A stretch of DNA of 64,000 nucleotides, taken from Pseudomonas koreensis. Lineage in GTDB: Bacteria; Pseudomonadota; Gammaproteobacteria; Pseudomonadales; Pseudomonadaceae. Positions 7,964 to 17,041 of this stretch are shown here, piece by piece (the stretch's first letter is position 1; each line of letters begins with the position of its first letter). The translations under genes and the position numbers were made by a program. The notes beneath the pieces are model-generated. The model saw nothing but the letters and a program-made list of their open reading frames with translations. It did no database searches and was not told where the DNA came from. The DNA lies in the NCBI RefSeq assembly GCF_024169245.1, contig NZ_JALJWP010000001.1, positions 3,287,501 through 3,351,500 of the forward strand, in the 5' to 3' direction.

Positions 7964-8986
7964 ATGTACACCCTGGCCCGTCAGCTGTTGTTCAAATTTT
8001 CCCCGGAAACCTCCCACGATCTGTCGCTGGATCTGATCGGCGCGGGTGGGCGTTTGGGCCTCAACGGCTTGCTGTGCAAGGCGCCGGCGAAGATGCCGGT
8101 GACAGTGATGGGGCTGGAGTTCCCGAACCCGGTGGGGCTGGCCGCTGGTCTGGACAAGAACGGCGCGGCCATCGATGGCTTTGCGCAACTGGGTTTCGGT
8201 TTTGTCGAAATCGGCACCGTCACTCCGCGTCCGCAGCCGGGCAATCCGAAACCGCGGATCTTCCGCCTGCCGGAAGCCGAGGCGATCATCAATCGTATGG
8301 GTTTCAACAACCTCGGTGTGGATAACCTGCTGGCGCGGGTCGCTGCGGCGAAATACAAGGGCGTGCTGGGGATCAATATCGGCAAGAACTTCGACACCCC
8401 GGTCGAGCGTGCGGTCGATGATTACCTGATCTGCCTGGACAAGGTCTACGCCCACGCCAGCTACGTCACCGTCAACGTCAGCTCGCCAAACACCCCGGGC
8501 CTGCGCAGCCTGCAGTTCGGTGACTCGCTCAAGCAACTGCTCGCGGATCTGGCGACGCGCCGCGCCGAACTGGCCCTGCGTCACGGCAAGCATGTGCCAC
8601 TGGCGATCAAGATCGCCCCGGACATGACCGACGAAGAAACCGCGCAGGTTGCCCAGGCGCTGATCGAAACCGGGATGGACGCGGTGATCGCCACCAACAC
8701 CACCCTGAGCCGTGTCGGCGTCGAAGGCATGGAACATGGCGACGAGGCGGGCGGTCTGTCGGGGGCGCCGGTGCGTGAGAAGAGCACCAACACCGTGAAA
8801 GTGCTGGCGGGCGAGTTGGCCGGGCGTTTGCCGATCATTGCCGCGGGCGGGATTACCGAAGGCAAGCACGCGGCGGAGAAAATCACTGCCGGCGCGAGCC
8901 TGGTGCAGATCTATTCGGGCTTCATCTATAAAGGCCCGGCGCTGATTCGCGAATCGGTGGATGCGATCGCCGCATTGCGCAAATAA
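7964..8986 (+). CDS. pyrD: Dihydroorotate dehydrogenase (quinone), class 2
   Basis: Membrane-associated FMN enzyme of pyrimidine synthesis oxidising dihydroorotate to orotate with quinone. The 340-residue length is normal for the family. Visible marks are [16 protein letters not shown], the FMN region [20 protein letters not shown], the catalytic-loop [12 protein letters not shown] with the active serine, and the phosphate-binding end [10 protein letters not shown] chose the ATG at 7964 ([20 protein letters not shown]) and not the in-frame ATG 51 bases earlier because the N-terminal helix of class 2 enzymes starts like this and a TATAAT lies between the two. Confidence 0.96.
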   Translation: MYTLARQLLFKFSPETSHDLSLDLIGAGGRLGLNGLLCKAPAKMPVTVMGLEFPNPVGLAAGLDKNGAAIDGFAQLGFGFVEIGTVTPRPQPGNPKPRIFRLPEAEAIINRMGFNNLGVDNLLARVAAAKYKGVLGINIGKNFDTPVERAVDDYLICLDKVYAHASYVTVNVSSPNTPGLRSLQFGDSLKQLLADLATRRAELALRHGKHVPLAIKIAPDMTDEETAQVAQALIETGMDAVIATNTTLSRVGVEGMEHGDEAGGLSGAPVREKSTNTVKVLAGELAGRLPIIAAGGITEGKHAAEKITAGASLVQIYSGFIYKGPALIRESVDAIAALRK

Positions 8987-8994
8987 CACCGGTC

Positions 8995-9089
8995 CCCGTA
9001 GGAGCTGCCGAAGGCTGCGATCTTTTGATCTTGATCTTGATTTGAAAAGACAAGATCAAAAGATCGCAGCCTTCGGCAGCTCCTACGGG
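8995..9089. repeat. REP-like inverted repeat, 'GTAGGAGCTGCCGAAGGCTGCGATC' family
   Basis: Arms with GTAGGAGCTGCCGAAGGC and its complement flank a GATCTT-rich centre directly after the pyrD stop. It lies back to back with the rmf terminator in the convergent gap. Confidence 0.88.
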
Positions 9090-9119
9090 TTATGTGCTCG
9101 GCACAAAAATGCAGGCAAT

Positions 9120-9142
9120 AAAAAGGGCTCCTCAAAGGAGCC
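9120..9142 (-). terminator. rmf terminator
   Basis: On the minus strand GGGCTCC/GGAGCCC forms a 7-bp stem with a 5-base loop, followed by five U. It lies about 90 bases beyond the rmf stop. Confidence 0.85.
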
Positions 9143-9229
9143 CCTGGGCCGTAGCCCGCCGTCCGGGAGGGACGTGCGTGGTTAATTCAATGCAGATTCA
9201 GATTGTCGTGTCGGAATAAATGCCCTGTG

Positions 9230-9445
9230 TCAGCCGACGGCGTGAAGTTCGTTGAGTCTGTGGATTCCCGCAGTGCCGGTCATACCGTCCCAGTTGTCGC
9301 CGCGTCCTTCTCGCCAGCCGTTGATCCAGGCTTGACGTACCGACGGTAGAGTAAATGGGCAAAGCTCACGGGATTTGCCACCAACGCCATATTGATATCC
9401 GCGCAAAAATGCTCTTTCCAACGGATCACGCTTAAGTCTTCTCAT
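9230..9445 (-). CDS. rmf: Ribosome modulation factor
   Basis: A 71-residue basic protein beginning MRRLKRDPLERAFLRGYQYG and containing REGRGDNW, typical of Rmf. It binds 70S ribosomes in stationary phase and promotes 100S dimers that are inactive. Length matches the family (55-72). It is monocistronic, convergent to pyrD and divergent from rlmKL, with its own terminator. Regulation by growth phase is expected from the family; no specific operator was recognised. Confidence 0.95.
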   Translation of the reverse strand: MRRLKRDPLERAFLRGYQYGVGGKSRELCPFTLPSVRQAWINGWREGRGDNWDGMTGTAGIHRLNELHAVG

Positions 9446-9892
9446 AGGGTGTTTCCCTCACTTGTTGACTGTAGTGTCGCGTTGACCTCAATTGAGGTCT
9501 GGCAGAAAAAACCTGCCATTGTGCGGCTCGCTGCCGGCGTGGCGAGCCAAGGTGTTGACGCCGTTGCGACGTCAACCTGTGCTCAGTTCTAACCAATGAG
9601 TCACATCGAGGGAATGATCGTTTTGTCATAAGCACGTAACGGAAAGGATGCTATGGCGATAAGTAACCGCGTATTTATTCAACGATCATTGCGCAAACCC
9701 CGGTATGATCGGCGCCCCGCTGACCCAGCAGGTTAATCCTCAAGTGAGAATGACCCACGTTTGCGCTTGGGTACTATTCGACGAAGGGTCGCTTTGGGTC
9801 TTTTTGTTTCACCAACTTTTTTATCTGTCCCGGCATCTAAGCTCTTTTAACCCGAGCAGCGGGGATGGAACGGCACACCTTCGTGCCACGCG

Positions 9893-9950
9893 GGCGCTCT
9901 TTCAGAAAAGCGCCTGATTGAAAACCGGGTCGGCAATGCGTTGCCGGCCC
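9893..9950 (+). promoter_or_regulatory. Two stem-loops in the 530-base rmf-rlmKL gap, upstream of rlmKL
   Basis: The gap 9446-9975 contains no convincing gene. Its last part holds a 6-bp stem GGCGCT/AGCGCC (9893-9914) and a 10-bp stem with UGCG tetraloop (9927-9950: GGGTCGGCAA/TTGCCGGCCC with one G-U pair) ending 25 bases before the ATG. No U tract follows, so they are not typical terminators. They probably lie in the rlmKL leader. The rest of the gap should hold the two divergent promoters. Confidence 0.5.
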
Positions 9951-9975
9951 ACTAGCCAAAGGCTCTGGAATTACC

Positions 9976-12246
9976 ATGTCCGATCGTTTCGAACTCTTCC
10001 TCACTTGCCCCAAAGGCCTTGAAGGCCTGCTCATCGAGGAAGCCGTCGGGCTTGGCCTTGAAGAAGCGCGCGAGCACACCTCCGCCGTGCGTGGCATGGC
10101 AACCATGGAAACCGCCTACCGCCTGTGCCTCTGGTCGCGCCTGGCCAACCGGGTGTTGCTGGTGCTCAAGCGTTTCCCGATGAAGGACGCTGAAGACCTC
10201 TACCACGGCGTGCTCGACATCGACTGGCAGGATCACATGCTCAGCGACGGCACCCTGGCCGTCGAATTCAGCGGCCACGGCTCGGGCATCGACAACACCC
10301 ACTTCGGCGCGCTGAAAGTCAAAGACGCCATCGTCGACAAACTGCGCACGCCGCAGGGCGACCGGCCATCCATCGACAAGCTCAACCCGGACCTGCGCAT
10401 TCACCTGCGTCTGGACCGCGGCGAAGCGATTCTGTCCCTCGACCTCTCCGGCCACAGCCTGCACCAGCGCGGCTATCGCTTGCAGCAGGGCGCGGCGCCG
10501 CTGAAGGAAAACCTCGCGGCGGCCATCCTGATCCGTTCCGGCTGGCCGCGTATTGCCGCCGAGGGCGGCGCGCTGGCTGACCCGATGTGCGGTGTCGGTA
10601 CGTTCCTCGTTGAAGCGGCGATGATCGCCGCCGACATGGCGCCGAACCTGCGTCGCGAGCAGTGGGGCTTTACCGCGTGGCTCGGTCACGTGCCGGCGCT
10701 GTGGAAAAAACTTCACGAAGAAGCCGTCGAGCGCGCCGCTGCCGGTCTGGCCAAACCCCCGTTGTGGATTCGTGGTTATGAAGCCGATCCGCGCCTGATT
10801 CAGCCGGGTCGCAACAACGTTGAGCGCGCCGGCCTCAGCGAGTGGATCAAGATCTACCAGGGCGAAGTGGCGACCTTCGAGCCGCGCCCGGATCAGAACC
10901 AGAAAGGTCTGGTGATCTGCAACCCGCCGTACGGTGAGCGTCTCGGTGACGAAGCCAGCCTGCTTTATCTCTACCAGAATCTCGGCGAGCGTCTGCGTCA
11001 GGCCTGCCTGAACTGGGAAGCGGCGGTGTTCACCGGCGCGCCGGATCTGGGCAAGCGCATGGGCATTCGCAGCCACAAACAGTATTCGTTCTGGAACGGC
11101 GCGCTGCCGTGCAAGCTGCTGCTGATCAAGGTTTTGCCCGATCAGTTCGTCACTGGCGAGCGGCGCACCCCGGAACAGCGCCAGGCCGAGCGCGAGCAAG
11201 CGGCTTACGACCAGACCCCCGACGAGCCGCAAGAGCGCAAGTTCAACAAGAACGGCAACCCGATCAAGCCGACGCCAGCCCCGGCGCCAGTGATCGAGCA
11301 GCCGCGCCTGAGCGAAGGCGGGCAGATGTTTGCCAATCGTCTGCAAAAGAATCTCAAGGCGATGGGCAAGTGGGTCAAGCGCGAAGGCATCGATTGTTAC
11401 CGCGTTTACGATGCCGATATGCCGGAATACGCAATGGCCATCGACCTGTACCACGACTGGGTGCACGTTCAGGAATACGCCGCGCCGAAATCCATCGACC
11501 CGGAAAAAGCCTCGGCGCGTATGTTCGATGCGCTGGCGGCCATTCCGCAGGCGTTGAACGTCGACAAGAACCGCGTAGTGGTCAAACGCCGTGAGCGCCA
11601 GAGCGGCACCAAGCAGTACGAACGTCAGGCCGCCCAGGGCAAGTTTGTCGAGGTCAATGAGGGCGGCGTGAAGTTGCTGGTCAACCTCACTGACTACCTT
11701 GACACCGGCCTGTTCCTCGATCACCGGCCGATGCGCATGCGCATTCAGAAAGAGGCGGCCGGCAAACGCTTCCTCAATCTGTTCTGCTACACCGCGACCG
11801 CCAGCGTGCATGCAGCCAAGGGCGGCGCGCGCAGCACCACCAGCGTCGATTTGTCGAAGACCTACCTGGATTGGGCGCGGCGCAATCTGTCGCTGAACGG
11901 CTTCTCGGACAAGAACCGTCTGGAGCAGGGCGACGTCATGGCGTGGCTGGAAAGCAGTCGCGACGAGTACGACCTGATCTTCATCGACCCGCCGACGTTC
12001 TCCAACTCCAAGCGCATGGAAGGCATCTTCGACGTGCAACGCGATCAGGTGCAGTTGCTCGACCTGGCGATGGCGCGTCTGGCGCCGGGTGGCGTGCTGT
12101 ATTTCTCCAACAACTTCCGCAAGTTCCAGCTGGAAGAAAACCTCGCCGAGCGCTATGCGGTGGAGGAAATCAGCGCGCAGACCATTGATCCGGATTTCGC
12201 CCGCAATACCAGGATCCATCGCGCCTGGAAAATCACGGCTCGTTGA
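9976..12246 (+). CDS. rlmKL: Bifunctional 23S rRNA methyltransferase RlmK/RlmL (m7G2069 / m2G2445)
   Basis: 756 residues. The N-terminal half is RlmL: a THUMP region at about 45-155, DPMCGVGTFLVEAAM (SAM site) and the catalytic CNPPYGERLGD. The C-terminal half is RlmK, with LDHRPMRMRIQ, LNLFCYTATASVHAA and DPPTFSNSKRM. In gamma-proteobacteria the two activities are fused, as here, and modify helix 74 of 23S rRNA in the cytoplasm. A P-rich linker (KPTPAPAPVIEQP) separates the halves. The ATG at 9976 gives MSDRFELFLTCPKGLEGLL, the normal start. Confidence 0.96.
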   Translation: MSDRFELFLTCPKGLEGLLIEEAVGLGLEEAREHTSAVRGMATMETAYRLCLWSRLANRVLLVLKRFPMKDAEDLYHGVLDIDWQDHMLSDGTLAVEFSGHGSGIDNTHFGALKVKDAIVDKLRTPQGDRPSIDKLNPDLRIHLRLDRGEAILSLDLSGHSLHQRGYRLQQGAAPLKENLAAAILIRSGWPRIAAEGGALADPMCGVGTFLVEAAMIAADMAPNLRREQWGFTAWLGHVPALWKKLHEEAVERAAAGLAKPPLWIRGYEADPRLIQPGRNNVERAGLSEWIKIYQGEVATFEPRPDQNQKGLVICNPPYGERLGDEASLLYLYQNLGERLRQACLNWEAAVFTGAPDLGKRMGIRSHKQYSFWNGALPCKLLLIKVLPDQFVTGERRTPEQRQAEREQAAYDQTPDEPQERKFNKNGNPIKPTPAPAPVIEQPRLSEGGQMFANRLQKNLKAMGKWVKREGIDCYRVYDADMPEYAMAIDLYHDWVHVQEYAAPKSIDPEKASARMFDALAAIPQALNVDKNRVVVKRRERQSGTKQYERQAAQGKFVEVNEGGVKLLVNLTDYLDTGLFLDHRPMRMRIQKEAAGKRFLNLFCYTATASVHAAKGGARSTTSVDLSKTYLDWARRNLSLNGFSDKNRLEQGDVMAWLESSRDEYDLIFIDPPTFSNSKRMEGIFDVQRDQVQLLDLAMARLAPGGVLYFSNNFRKFQLEENLAERYAVEEISAQTIDPDFARNTRIHRAWKITAR

Positions 12247-12260
12247 CAGTCTTGCCGGTT

Positions 12261-12300
12261 GGATCCACAGAGCGTTGATTTTTAACGGCTCGGTGGATCC
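12261..12300. other. Long imperfect stem-loop between rlmKL and the diguanylate cyclase
   Basis: Perfect outer arms GGATCCAC/GTGGATCC and inner arms GAGC/GCTC enclose a T-rich loop. It starts 15 bases after the rlmKL stop. No U tract follows, so a classical terminator is not supported. It could be an RNA 3'-end stabiliser. Confidence 0.5.
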
Positions 12301-12385
12301 AGCGGTGCTGGCTAAATTAGTGGCTAATAGCTATAACTCACACACCGCCAATGGGGTCTTTCCCGGGAATCTGGCGGAGTGAGTC

Positions 12386-14776
12386 GTGCTTATGCCGTTG
12401 CACCCCGTGCGCCCGAAAATCCTCGGTTTCATCAGCGAAGACGTGTCAGCCTGGCTGGTCGTGTTGCTGGTATGGCTTGCCGGTGGAATTCTCACCGGGC
12501 TGCTGGCGTGGGGAACACATAACCAGTTTCAGCAACAATCGCGTCAGCGCTTTCAACTGCTGGCCAACGAACGCTACAGCCGCATCGCCGAACGCTTTCA
12601 GGATCAGGAGCAACGTCTCGACGGTCTGCGCCGGTTCTTCACCAACTCCGAATCGGTGTCGCGCGCCGAATTCGACGGCTACTCCCGACCTTTGTTGTTG
12701 CGCACCCAAGCTTATACCTATGCCCCGAGAGTCAGCGGCGCCGACCGGGCTGCTTTTGAACAACGGGTGCGTGAAGAAGGCCTGAGCACCTTTACCATTC
12801 GCGAGCTGGACGACAAGGGCGAGTTGCGACTGGCCGAGTCACGCGACGAATACGTGCCGGTTCTCTATACCCAGACCCAGAGTCGACTGGCGCCGCCACT
12901 GGGTTATGACTTGCTCGCCCAACCCTTGCGCCGCGAAACCCTGCAACGCGCCGACCGCCTCGGCAGTCTGGTCGTGTCGCAGCCGATGCATCTGGTCGGA
13001 ATCGAGCCGTCCTACGCGCGTGGGGTGTTGTTGCTGGCGCCGGTCAATCGCCAGGGCGAGTCGCAGCCGTTCGGTTATGTCATGGCGGTGATCAGCATGC
13101 GTCAATTGCTCGCCGACGGGTTGCCGGACGCCTTGCACGATTATCTGTCGGTGCGCATTCTCGATCTGTCGGTCCATGACCAGCACGAGGCGCTGTTCGA
13201 ATCGACCAACGAGGCGGTGCCCGGCGATCTGGCGGCGACGCGTTTGCTGCGCATGGCCGATCACGACTATCAGGTCGATATCCTGCCAAGCTACGCGTTC
13301 ATGCAAGCCAATCATTCTTCGGTGGGCAGCGTGATCATTCTGGGCGGTTTGCTCAGCCTGCTGCTCAGCGCATTGCTGTACGTGCTGGTGAGTCAGCGTC
13401 AGCGTGCGGTGCGCCTGGTGGAGGTGCGCACCCAGGAACTGCACGAGCGCGAGCAGGAACTGCGCGGCACTCATGGCCAGTTGCGCGGCGTGTTGAATGC
13501 CGCCACTCAGGTCGCCATCATCGCCACCGATCTGCGCGGTGTGATCAACACCTTCAACCCCGGCGCCGAGCAGATGCTGGGCTACAGCAGCGCCGAGGTC
13601 GTCGGGCGGATGACCCTGGAAAACCTGCATTTGCCTCGGGAACTGGCCGCCCGTGCTGCCGAGTTGGGTGCCCGTTACGGAAAAAGCATCCCGACCTGCC
13701 ACGCCATGCTGGTCGAGGGCGGCGAAGTCGGCGGCCATGAAGCACGCGAGTGGACGCTGGTGCGCAGCGATGGCAGTCATCTGCCAGTGAACATGCTCGC
13801 CACGCCGGTGCTGGATGAGCAGGGTCTATGGGTCGGCCACCTGGCGATCTGCATCGACATCACCGAGCGCAAGCGTGTCCACGAAGTGCTGGCAGCACGC
13901 GACACGTTGCTGAAGAAGCTCAGCGCCCATGTACCCGGTGGCATCTACCAATTCAAGATGGAATTCGACGGGCGCTTCAGCGTGATCTATGCCAGCGATG
14001 GCATTCGCGAGATCTACGAGCTGGAGCCGGATGTCCTGCTGCTCGACTCCGAGGCGATTTTCAGCCGCATTCACCCACAGGACGCGATTCGCGTGCGCTC
14101 ATCAATCCGCGAATCGGCGGAAAACCTCAGCCCGTGGCGTGAGGAGTACCGCGTGCAACTGCCTGAACGCGGCCTGCGCTGGGTGCGCGGCGAGGCAACA
14201 CCGGAGGAGCTGCCGGGTGGCGGGGTGCTGTGGCACGGCTACATCTCGGACATTTCCGACCTCAAGCGCGTGGAAGAAGAATTGCGTGCGTTGTCGATCA
14301 CCGATTCGCTGACCGGCATTCACAACCGCCGCTATTTCCAGGAGCGCCTGACCACCGAAATGGCCCGGGTCGAGCGTGGCGGCGGCGAGTTGTCGGTGAT
14401 CATGCTCGACATCGACCATTTCAAACGCATCAACGATCACTACGGCCACGCCGTCGGCGACCGTGTGCTGCAAGCGGTGTGCGAGCGGATCGGCCATCGC
14501 CTGCGCCGCACCGACGTGTTCTGCCGCTTGGGCGGCGAAGAGTTCATGGTGCTGTGCCCGGACATCGACGGCGAGCACGCGTACATGCTGGCAATGGAAT
14601 TGTGGGAAGGCCTGCGCAGCACGCCGGTGGACGTGGTTGGCGTGGTCACCGCCAGTTTCGGCATCGCCAGCTGGCGCCCGGGGGAGGGCGCGGATGCGTT
14701 GCTGTTGCGCGCGGACTCAGGGGTTTATGCGGCGAAGCAGAATGGCCGGGATCGGGTGGAGCGGGAGTTAGGTTAG
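12386..14776 (+). CDS. Membrane diguanylate cyclase with CHASE and PAS sensor domains
   Basis: 796 residues. An N-terminal transmembrane helix (about 20-42), a periplasmic CHASE-type sensor (about 70-290), a second helix (about 313-335), two PAS regions (about 364-490 and 505-625) and a C-terminal GGDEF domain. The active site is GGEEF at 716-720, intact, with an inhibitory RxxD site (RRTD) five residues before it, so it should make c-di-GMP with product inhibition. The start is GTG at 12386 (GGAG 6 bases upstream) or ATG at 12392. It stands alone between rlmKL and dacB. The ligand is unknown. Confidence 0.92.
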   Translation: MLMPLHPVRPKILGFISEDVSAWLVVLLVWLAGGILTGLLAWGTHNQFQQQSRQRFQLLANERYSRIAERFQDQEQRLDGLRRFFTNSESVSRAEFDGYSRPLLLRTQAYTYAPRVSGADRAAFEQRVREEGLSTFTIRELDDKGELRLAESRDEYVPVLYTQTQSRLAPPLGYDLLAQPLRRETLQRADRLGSLVVSQPMHLVGIEPSYARGVLLLAPVNRQGESQPFGYVMAVISMRQLLADGLPDALHDYLSVRILDLSVHDQHEALFESTNEAVPGDLAATRLLRMADHDYQVDILPSYAFMQANHSSVGSVIILGGLLSLLLSALLYVLVSQRQRAVRLVEVRTQELHEREQELRGTHGQLRGVLNAATQVAIIATDLRGVINTFNPGAEQMLGYSSAEVVGRMTLENLHLPRELAARAAELGARYGKSIPTCHAMLVEGGEVGGHEAREWTLVRSDGSHLPVNMLATPVLDEQGLWVGHLAICIDITERKRVHEVLAARDTLLKKLSAHVPGGIYQFKMEFDGRFSVIYASDGIREIYELEPDVLLLDSEAIFSRIHPQDAIRVRSSIRESAENLSPWREEYRVQLPERGLRWVRGEATPEELPGGGVLWHGYISDISDLKRVEEELRALSITDSLTGIHNRRYFQERLTTEMARVERGGGELSVIMLDIDHFKRINDHYGHAVGDRVLQAVCERIGHRLRRTDVFCRLGGEEFMVLCPDIDGEHAYMLAMELWEGLRSTPVDVVGVVTASFGIASWRPGEGADALLLRADSGVYAAKQNGRDRVERELG

Positions 14777-14861
14777 ATCAAAAGATCGCAGCCTTCGGCA
14801 GCTCCTACAGGGTTATGTGGACACCTGTAGGAGCTGCCGAAGGCTGCGATCTTTTGCTTTT
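14776..14861. repeat. REP-like inverted repeat, 'GTAGGAGCTGCCGAAGG' family
   Basis: Complementary arms AAAGATCGCAGCCTTCGGCA / TGCCGAAGGCTGCGATCTTT in the convergent gap between the cyclase and dacB. It may serve as the 3' end of both transcripts. Confidence 0.88.
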
Positions 14862-14866
14862 GAGGG

Positions 14867-16327
14867 TTACAAGACCGAAGCGGTCTGCGGCAGTTTCGGC
14901 TGTTTGTACAGATCCAGCAGCACCTGATCGAGCACCGACGAGGCGCCGAACGGGGCCTTGTCGTTGAGGATCGCCACCACCGCCCAGGTATTGCCGTTGA
15001 CGTCACGGCTGAAGCCGGCGATTGCGCGCACGGTGTTCAGAGTACCGGTCTTGACGTGGGCTTCGCCGCGCATCGCCGTGGTTTTCAGACGTTTGCGCAT
15101 GGTGCCGTCGGTACCGGCAATCGGCAGTGAGCTGATGTATTCGGCGGCGTACGGGCTGTGCCAGGCGGCCTGCAGCATGTTGGCCATTTCCCGCGCACTG
15201 ACCCGCTCGGCCCGCGACAGACCAGAGCCATTCTCCATCACCAGATGCGGCGCGGTAATGCCTTTCTTCGCCAGCCACTGACGCACTACGCGCTGCGCTG
15301 CCCGGGCGTCATCACCGTCGGCATCGTTGCGAAAACGCTGGCCAAGGCTGAGGAACAGCTGCTGAGCCATGGTGTTGTTACTGTATTTGTTGATGTCGCG
15401 GATGATCTCGGCCAGATCCGGCGAGTACGCGCGCGCGAGCAACTTGGCACTGCTCGGCGTTGGCGCCAGACGATCCTTGCCCTGGATACTGCCACCCAGT
15501 TCCTTCCAGATCGCGCGCACGGCGCCGGCGGTGTAGGTCGCGTGGTCGAGCAGCGACAGGTAAGTCTGCGAGCTGCAGCCTTCGCCCAACTGGCCGCCAA
15601 CGGTCACGGTCACGCTGCCATCGGCCTGCGGCACCGGGTTGTACCGCACGCCGCCGGTGCATTGCTTGGACGGCAGCGCCTTGACGGTGTTCTCGATGCG
15701 GATGCTGGCAATCGGCGGCTCCACCGAAATCAGCACCCGGCCGCCGTCATTGCGCGCAACGAAGCGCAGGGCCTTGAGGTTGACCAGCAGGGAATCGGGT
15801 TTGACCAGGAACGGCTTGTTGTCGTCGTTGCCGTCATCGTTGAATTCCGGCAGTTGCGGCTGCACGAAGAAGTTGCGGTCGAGGATCAGGTCGCCGGTGA
15901 TCTGGGTCACGCCGTTGGCGCGCAGGTCGCGCATCAGCAGCCAGAGTTTCTCCATGTTCAGCTTCGGATCACCGCCACCCTTGAGGTAGAGGTTGCCGTT
16001 GAGAATGCCGCCGCTGAGGTCGCCATCGGTGTAGAACTCGGTTTTCCACTGATGGTTGGGCCCGAGCATTTCCAGTGCAGCGTAAGTGGTGACCAGTTTC
16101 ATCGTCGAGGCCGGGTTGACCGACACATCGGCGTTGTACACGGTCGGCGTGCCCGGACCGTCGAGCGGCACCATCACCAGCGACAGCGCAGTGGGCTGCA
16201 GCTTGCTGGCCTTGAGGGCTTTTTCGACGTTCGGGGTAAGGGAAGTGTTGATGGTGGCAGCGGAGACAGGCAGGGCCAGAGGCAGAAGAAGGCCGGCGAG
16301 AAACAGTGGACGCAACGATTTGATCAT
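14867..16327 (-). CDS. dacB: D-alanyl-D-alanine carboxypeptidase/endopeptidase (PBP4)
   Basis: 486 residues starting at the ATG at 16327 with a signal peptide (MIKSLRPLFLAGLLLPLALPVSA), so the enzyme is periplasmic. The three serine-peptidase motifs are present: S-x-x-K in NPASTMKLVTTYAALEMLG, S-x-N in SNNTMAQQLF and K-T-G in VKTGTLNTVRAIAG. It trims and cleaves peptidoglycan cross-links. In Pseudomonas, loss of dacB induces AmpC, a known family fact. The upstream in-frame extension to 16420 was rejected because it precedes the signal peptide. Confidence 0.95.
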   Translation of the reverse strand: MIKSLRPLFLAGLLLPLALPVSAATINTSLTPNVEKALKASKLQPTALSLVMVPLDGPGTPTVYNADVSVNPASTMKLVTTYAALEMLGPNHQWKTEFYTDGDLSGGILNGNLYLKGGGDPKLNMEKLWLLMRDLRANGVTQITGDLILDRNFFVQPQLPEFNDDGNDDNKPFLVKPDSLLVNLKALRFVARNDGGRVLISVEPPIASIRIENTVKALPSKQCTGGVRYNPVPQADGSVTVTVGGQLGEGCSSQTYLSLLDHATYTAGAVRAIWKELGGSIQGKDRLAPTPSSAKLLARAYSPDLAEIIRDINKYSNNTMAQQLFLSLGQRFRNDADGDDARAAQRVVRQWLAKKGITAPHLVMENGSGLSRAERVSAREMANMLQAAWHSPYAAEYISSLPIAGTDGTMRKRLKTTAMRGEAHVKTGTLNTVRAIAGFSRDVNGNTWAVVAILNDKAPFGASSVLDQVLLDLYKQPKLPQTASVL

Positions 16328-16561
16328 ATGCAATAAAACCCTGCAAAAGAGGGGGAAAAAGACGAGGACATGGATGAAAAGGCCCTCAGTGGTCATGAAA
16401 GTGTCGGCATTATGCCCCAAGCTGTTACGGCTTGTGCCGTATCGAGGACGGCCAATCGGTTATTTTTTTACAGGCGGTCGGCCGCAGCGGCCAGAGAGTC
16501 GGGCAATCGCCGGCTTAAACTGGTAAAGTGCCGGCCGTTATTACTTAAGAGGATTGTTCCA

Positions 16562-16906
16562 ATGGCGACTAACCGTTCCCAGCGTCTGCGCAAAAAACTG
16601 TGCGTTGATGAATTTCAAGAGCTGGGTTTCGAACTGAACCTGGACTTCAAAGAAGACTTGTCCGAAGAAGCCATTGACGCTTTCCTCGAAGCATTCATCA
16701 AAGAAGCCATGGAAGCCAACGGTCTGGGTTATGTTGGCGGCGACGACTTCGGTCTGGTGTGCCTGCAGAAGCGTGGCTCGGTCAACGAAGAGCAGCGCGC
16801 TGCCGTTGAAGCCTGGCTGAAAAACCGCTCCGAGCTGACCAAATACGAAGTCAGCCCGCTGCTGGACGTGTGGTATCCGGAAAAGCCGATCAACGCGGCT
16901 AAGTGA
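16562..16906 (+). CDS. yggL: YggL family 50S ribosome-binding protein (DUF469)
   Basis: 114 residues: MATNRSQRLRKKLCVDEFQE followed by an acidic alpha/beta domain and GYVGGDDFGLVCLQ. The family binds the large ribosomal subunit; its detailed role is unknown. AGAGGA lies 6-11 bases upstream of the ATG. It is divergent from dacB, monocistronic, and followed by a strong terminator. Confidence 0.9.
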   Translation: MATNRSQRLRKKLCVDEFQELGFELNLDFKEDLSEEAIDAFLEAFIKEAMEANGLGYVGGDDFGLVCLQKRGSVNEEQRAAVEAWLKNRSELTKYEVSPLLDVWYPEKPINAAK

Positions 16907-16911
16907 TACTG

Positions 16912-16946
16912 AAAAAAACGGCGACCTTCGGGTCGCCGTTTTTTTT
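16912..16946 (+). terminator. yggL terminator
   Basis: A 9-bp stem ACGGCGACC/GGTCGCCGT with UUCG tetraloop followed by seven or more U. An A tract on the other side lets it work for the opposite strand as well. Confidence 0.93.
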
Positions 16947-16950
16947 CGTC

Positions 16951-17038
16951 GATCAAAAGATCGCAGCCTCGTTGCACTCGTCAGCTCCTACAGGGGAACG
17001 CGGTCTCCTGTAGGAGCTGCCGAAGGCTGCGATCTTTG
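16951..17038. repeat. Hybrid REP-like inverted repeat
   Basis: The left arm is of the 'CCTCGTTGCACTCGTCAGCTC' type and the right arm of the 'GAGCTGCCGAAGGCTGCGATC' type, so the two arms pair fully only in their outer and inner parts. It lies in the convergent yggL-permease gap. Confidence 0.85.
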
Positions 17039-17041
17039 CTT

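Noticed and set aside
7952..8989. 345-codon open frame antisense to pyrD
   Set aside because: It mirrors the pyrD codon pattern, has no domain-like content and lacks a sensible ribosome site. Long antisense frames are common in high-GC DNA.
9705..9917. 70-codon frame upstream of rlmKL
   Set aside because: No good ribosome site, overlaps the structured leader and promoter-like TATGAT, and composition is not protein-like.
9952..12219. 755-codon open frame antisense to rlmKL
   Set aside because: Shadow of a clearly real gene on the other strand; low-complexity composition and no motif.
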